From NCBI GenBank assembly GCA_030627225.1, contig DAOUSM010000048.1:1-6820 (forward strand): DNA of 6,820 nt. Reading direction: 5' to 3'. The notes below the pieces were generated by a model. The model made no database searches and was not told the DNA's origin. It saw nothing but the letters and a program-made list of their open reading frames with translations. The translations under genes and the position numbers were made by a program. Origin of the DNA: Candidatus Bathyarchaeota archaeon. Lineage in GTDB: Archaea; Thermoproteota; Bathyarchaeia; Bathyarchaeales; Bathycorpusculaceae. Shown piece after piece: positions 5,471 to 6,820 of this stretch; positions within the stretch are counted from its first letter, which is position 1; each line of letters begins with the position of its first letter.

Positions 5471-5543
5471 AGCCGGGGGTGGGAATTGAACCCACATATA
5501 GCGGCTCTGCAGGCCGCCGCCTGAACCGTTCGGCCACCCCGGC
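5471..5543 (-). tRNA. tRNA-Cys (anticodon GCA)
   Basis: The minus strand folds into a full cloverleaf. The acceptor stem GCCGGGG pairs with CCCCGGC, the D stem is GCC/GGC, the anticodon stem GCGGC/GCCGC closes the loop CTGCAGA (anticodon GCA), the variable loop is TATAT, and the T arm is GTGGG-TTCAATT-CCCAC. All stems pair without mismatch and there is no intron. The base after the acceptor stem is T (5471), giving U73, the discriminator that identifies cysteine tRNAs. CCA is not encoded (next bases TAGC). It lies 39 nt after the DNA ligase stop on the same strand and converges on the glycoside hydrolase gene. Confidence 0.97.
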
Positions 5544-5570
5544 ACCATAGAAATCTTGTTAATCAGACTG

Positions 5571-5578
5571 TTATAAAC
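5571..5578 (-). promoter_or_regulatory. TATA-like box of tRNA-Cys
   Basis: The minus strand reads GTTTATAA, centred about 32 nt upstream of the tRNA 5' end, so initiation would fall about 6 nt before the mature end. It begins just 5 nt after the ligase stop codon. The tRNA therefore seems to have its own promoter and need not depend on ligase transcription. Confidence 0.5.
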
Positions 5579-5582
5579 GTTA

Positions 5583-6820
5583 TCAGCCAGCTTTATATTT
5601 GCCCTTTTTCAGAAACTGCTTCTCGTAGATTTCTCTGACCCTTTGTATAGTGTCTGCTTCTTCAGAAGTTTTGTCTTCTCTTATGCGGTTTATTCTTGCA
5701 AAACGCAAAGCCATACCGCACTTGTATTTTGGGCTCTTCTGAATCTCATTGTATAGTACTTCAACAACTATTTTAGGAATTACAATCACTCTTCTATGCT
5801 CTTCTTTTATGGCTAGTTCTTTAAGCCGCCGTGTCATTTCGATCATTTCCGCATCTGTCAACCCCTTGAAGGTTTTACCCACAGTTAAGAATTCACCTGA
5901 TTCAGCGTCCCGCGCAGCCAAATAATAGTCTGAAAGCCACTCGTGTCTTCGTCCATAACCATATTCAGCCGCAACAACAACTAAATCTAAGGGTTCAAGA
6001 ACAGGCTTTATCTTAAGCCAATGTTTTCCACGAATCCCAAGCGTGTATTTGCTGTCAAGTTTTTTCGCCACCAGCCCCTCATGCCCAGCTTCCATTGCCT
6101 CTTTCAAGAATTGTTCAGCTTCATCCACGTTATCGGTAACTATCTGCTTTGTTAATGATATTTCTCCAATGTTTTCAGCCAAAATTTGTCTCCGCTGCAC
6201 GTATGGAACCGAAATCAGGCTTTCTCCATTAAGATATAAAATGTCAAACAGGTAAAGTTTCACGGGAATCTTTTCAATAATATCTTCTATTGCGTGAACC
6301 CTTTTGAACCTTCGCATCAGATGCTGAAAAGGAACTGGATGGCCTGAACCATCAACGGCAATCACTTCACCCTCAAAGATTGCTTCCTTTGCTTTCACAT
6401 TTTTCCGAACTGTTTCAACGATTTCTGGCAGACTTCCTGTTACGTTGGTTAACCTTCTACTAAAAATTCTCACATCGTCACCACGTTTGTGAATTTGAAC
6501 CCTTGCTCCATCCAACTTATATTCGCAGGCTGTTTCACCACCATGTTCTCTTAAGGCTTCAGCAACATCGTTTGCCATCTGAGCCAACATAAGCCTAACA
6601 GGCCTGAAAACCCTAAAGCCGATTTTCAACAATTCCTCTTTACCCTGCGTTTTCGCTATCGCAGCAACCTCTCCTATGTCGCCAATAGTCATGCCTGCCT
6701 CCTGCACAGCTTCCACTGGAATTTGAAAGGCTTTGGAGACTGCTTGCTCCATCAATCCCTCATAGAAACCTGTCCGCATTTCACCTATGAAAATTTTAAC
6801 CAGATATTTGGCTTCGATTG
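5583..6820 (-). CDS. lig: Archaeal ATP-dependent DNA ligase, C-terminal part, 5' end outside the window
   Basis: This enzyme seals nicks in duplex DNA during replication and repair, using ATP to adenylate itself and then the 5' phosphate. The visible 411 codons run from the end of the N-terminal DNA-binding domain through the adenylation domain to the OB-fold end. The nucleotidyltransferase motifs are intact: motif I EYKLDGAR with catalytic Lys at 6518-6516, then FSRRL, FEGEV, LYLFDIL, HEGLVAKK and the motif V segment HWLKIKP. The C-terminal part has typical GYGRR, VGKTFKGLTD and ALRFARINRIREDK segments. The ATG at 6779 is not the start: the frame stays open to the right edge and encodes EAKYLVKIFIGEMR, a conserved stretch of archaeal ligases. 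A full protein would be about 560-600 residues, so roughly 150-190 are missing. The C-terminus is complete, with stop TGA at 5585-5583. Confidence 0.96.
   Translation of the reverse strand, partial: IEAKYLVKIFIGEMRTGFYEGLMEQAVSKAFQIPVEAVQEAGMTIGDIGEVAAIAKTQGKEELLKIGFRVFRPVRLMLAQMANDVAEALREHGGETACEYKLDGARVQIHKRGDDVRIFSRRLTNVTGSLPEIVETVRKNVKAKEAIFEGEVIAVDGSGHPVPFQHLMRRFKRVHAIEDIIEKIPVKLYLFDILYLNGESLISVPYVQRRQILAENIGEISLTKQIVTDNVDEAEQFLKEAMEAGHEGLVAKKLDSKYTLGIRGKHWLKIKPVLEPLDLVVVAAEYGYGRRHEWLSDYYLAARDAESGEFLTVGKTFKGLTDAEMIEMTRRLKELAIKEEHRRVIVIPKIVVEVLYNEIQKSPKYKCGMALRFARINRIREDKTSEEADTIQRVREIYEKQFLKKGKYKAG

Noticed and set aside
6043..6255. Plus-strand 70-codon frame opposite the ligase
   Set aside because: Antisense to the ligase adenylation domain, with a composition typical of a complement strand.
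6777..6779. ATG as the start of the ligase
   Set aside because: The frame continues upstream to the window edge without a stop and encodes conserved ligase residues (EAKYLVKIF), so this Met is internal.
1..6820. CRISPR array, insertion sequence, phage or plasmid features
   Set aside because: No regularly spaced repeats, transposase or integrase frames, terminal inverted repeats or target-site duplications were seen. The tRNA-Cys 3' end is intact, but no second copy of it that would mark an integration site is visible.

Overview
The window looks like a piece of the chromosome of a strictly anaerobic archaeon. The evidence is an archaeal-type ATP-dependent DNA ligase, a TATA box without a bacterial -35/-10 pair, a tRNA-Cys with no encoded CCA, mixed ATG/GTG/TTG starts behind GAGGTG-type ribosome sites, and a secreted enzyme dense in N-glycosylation sequons with an archaeal-style C-terminal anchor (IPELP...LPLLMV). 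The base composition is moderately AT-rich. A Bathyarchaeia-like or other uncultured lineage would fit, but that is an impression from protein style and not a demonstrated placement.

Layout: (1) 1-821, minus strand: N-terminal part of a P1B heavy-metal (probably copper) ATPase, cut by the window edge, with an imperfect direct repeat just upstream of its start. (2) 936-3807, minus strand: a tight four-gene cluster read in the order hrb (flavin reductase-rubredoxin fusion), fprA (flavodiiron protein), rbr (rubrerythrin), dfx (desulfoferrodoxin/superoxide reductase), with gaps of 8, 12 and 11 nt. A strong TATA element at 3861-3869 serves it. (3) 4047-5366, plus strand: a membrane-tethered extracellular glycoside hydrolase of the GH5/clan-A type. 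(4) 5471-5543, minus strand: tRNA-Cys(GCA) with its own TATA-like box. (5) 5583-6820, minus strand: the C-terminal three quarters or so of an archaeal DNA ligase, open at the right edge.

How it works together: the four-gene cluster is a complete oxygen and reactive-oxygen defence set. Hrb can carry electrons from a reduced cofactor through FMN and an Fe(Cys)4 rubredoxin site to FprA, which reduces O2 (or NO). Rubrerythrin removes peroxide and desulfoferrodoxin reduces superoxide, both probably fed by rubredoxin. All visible metal ligands in the four proteins are intact. The neighbouring metal ATPase is on the same strand but 114 nt away with its own candidate control region.

The most interesting detail is inside hrb: the rubredoxin domain begins with an in-frame ATG preceded by a near-perfect Shine-Dalgarno sequence at ideal spacing, so the gene may make both the fusion and a free 53-residue rubredoxin, which is just the electron carrier that Rbr and Dfx would need. 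I did not find a clearly new multi-gene system; the individual families are all recognisable.
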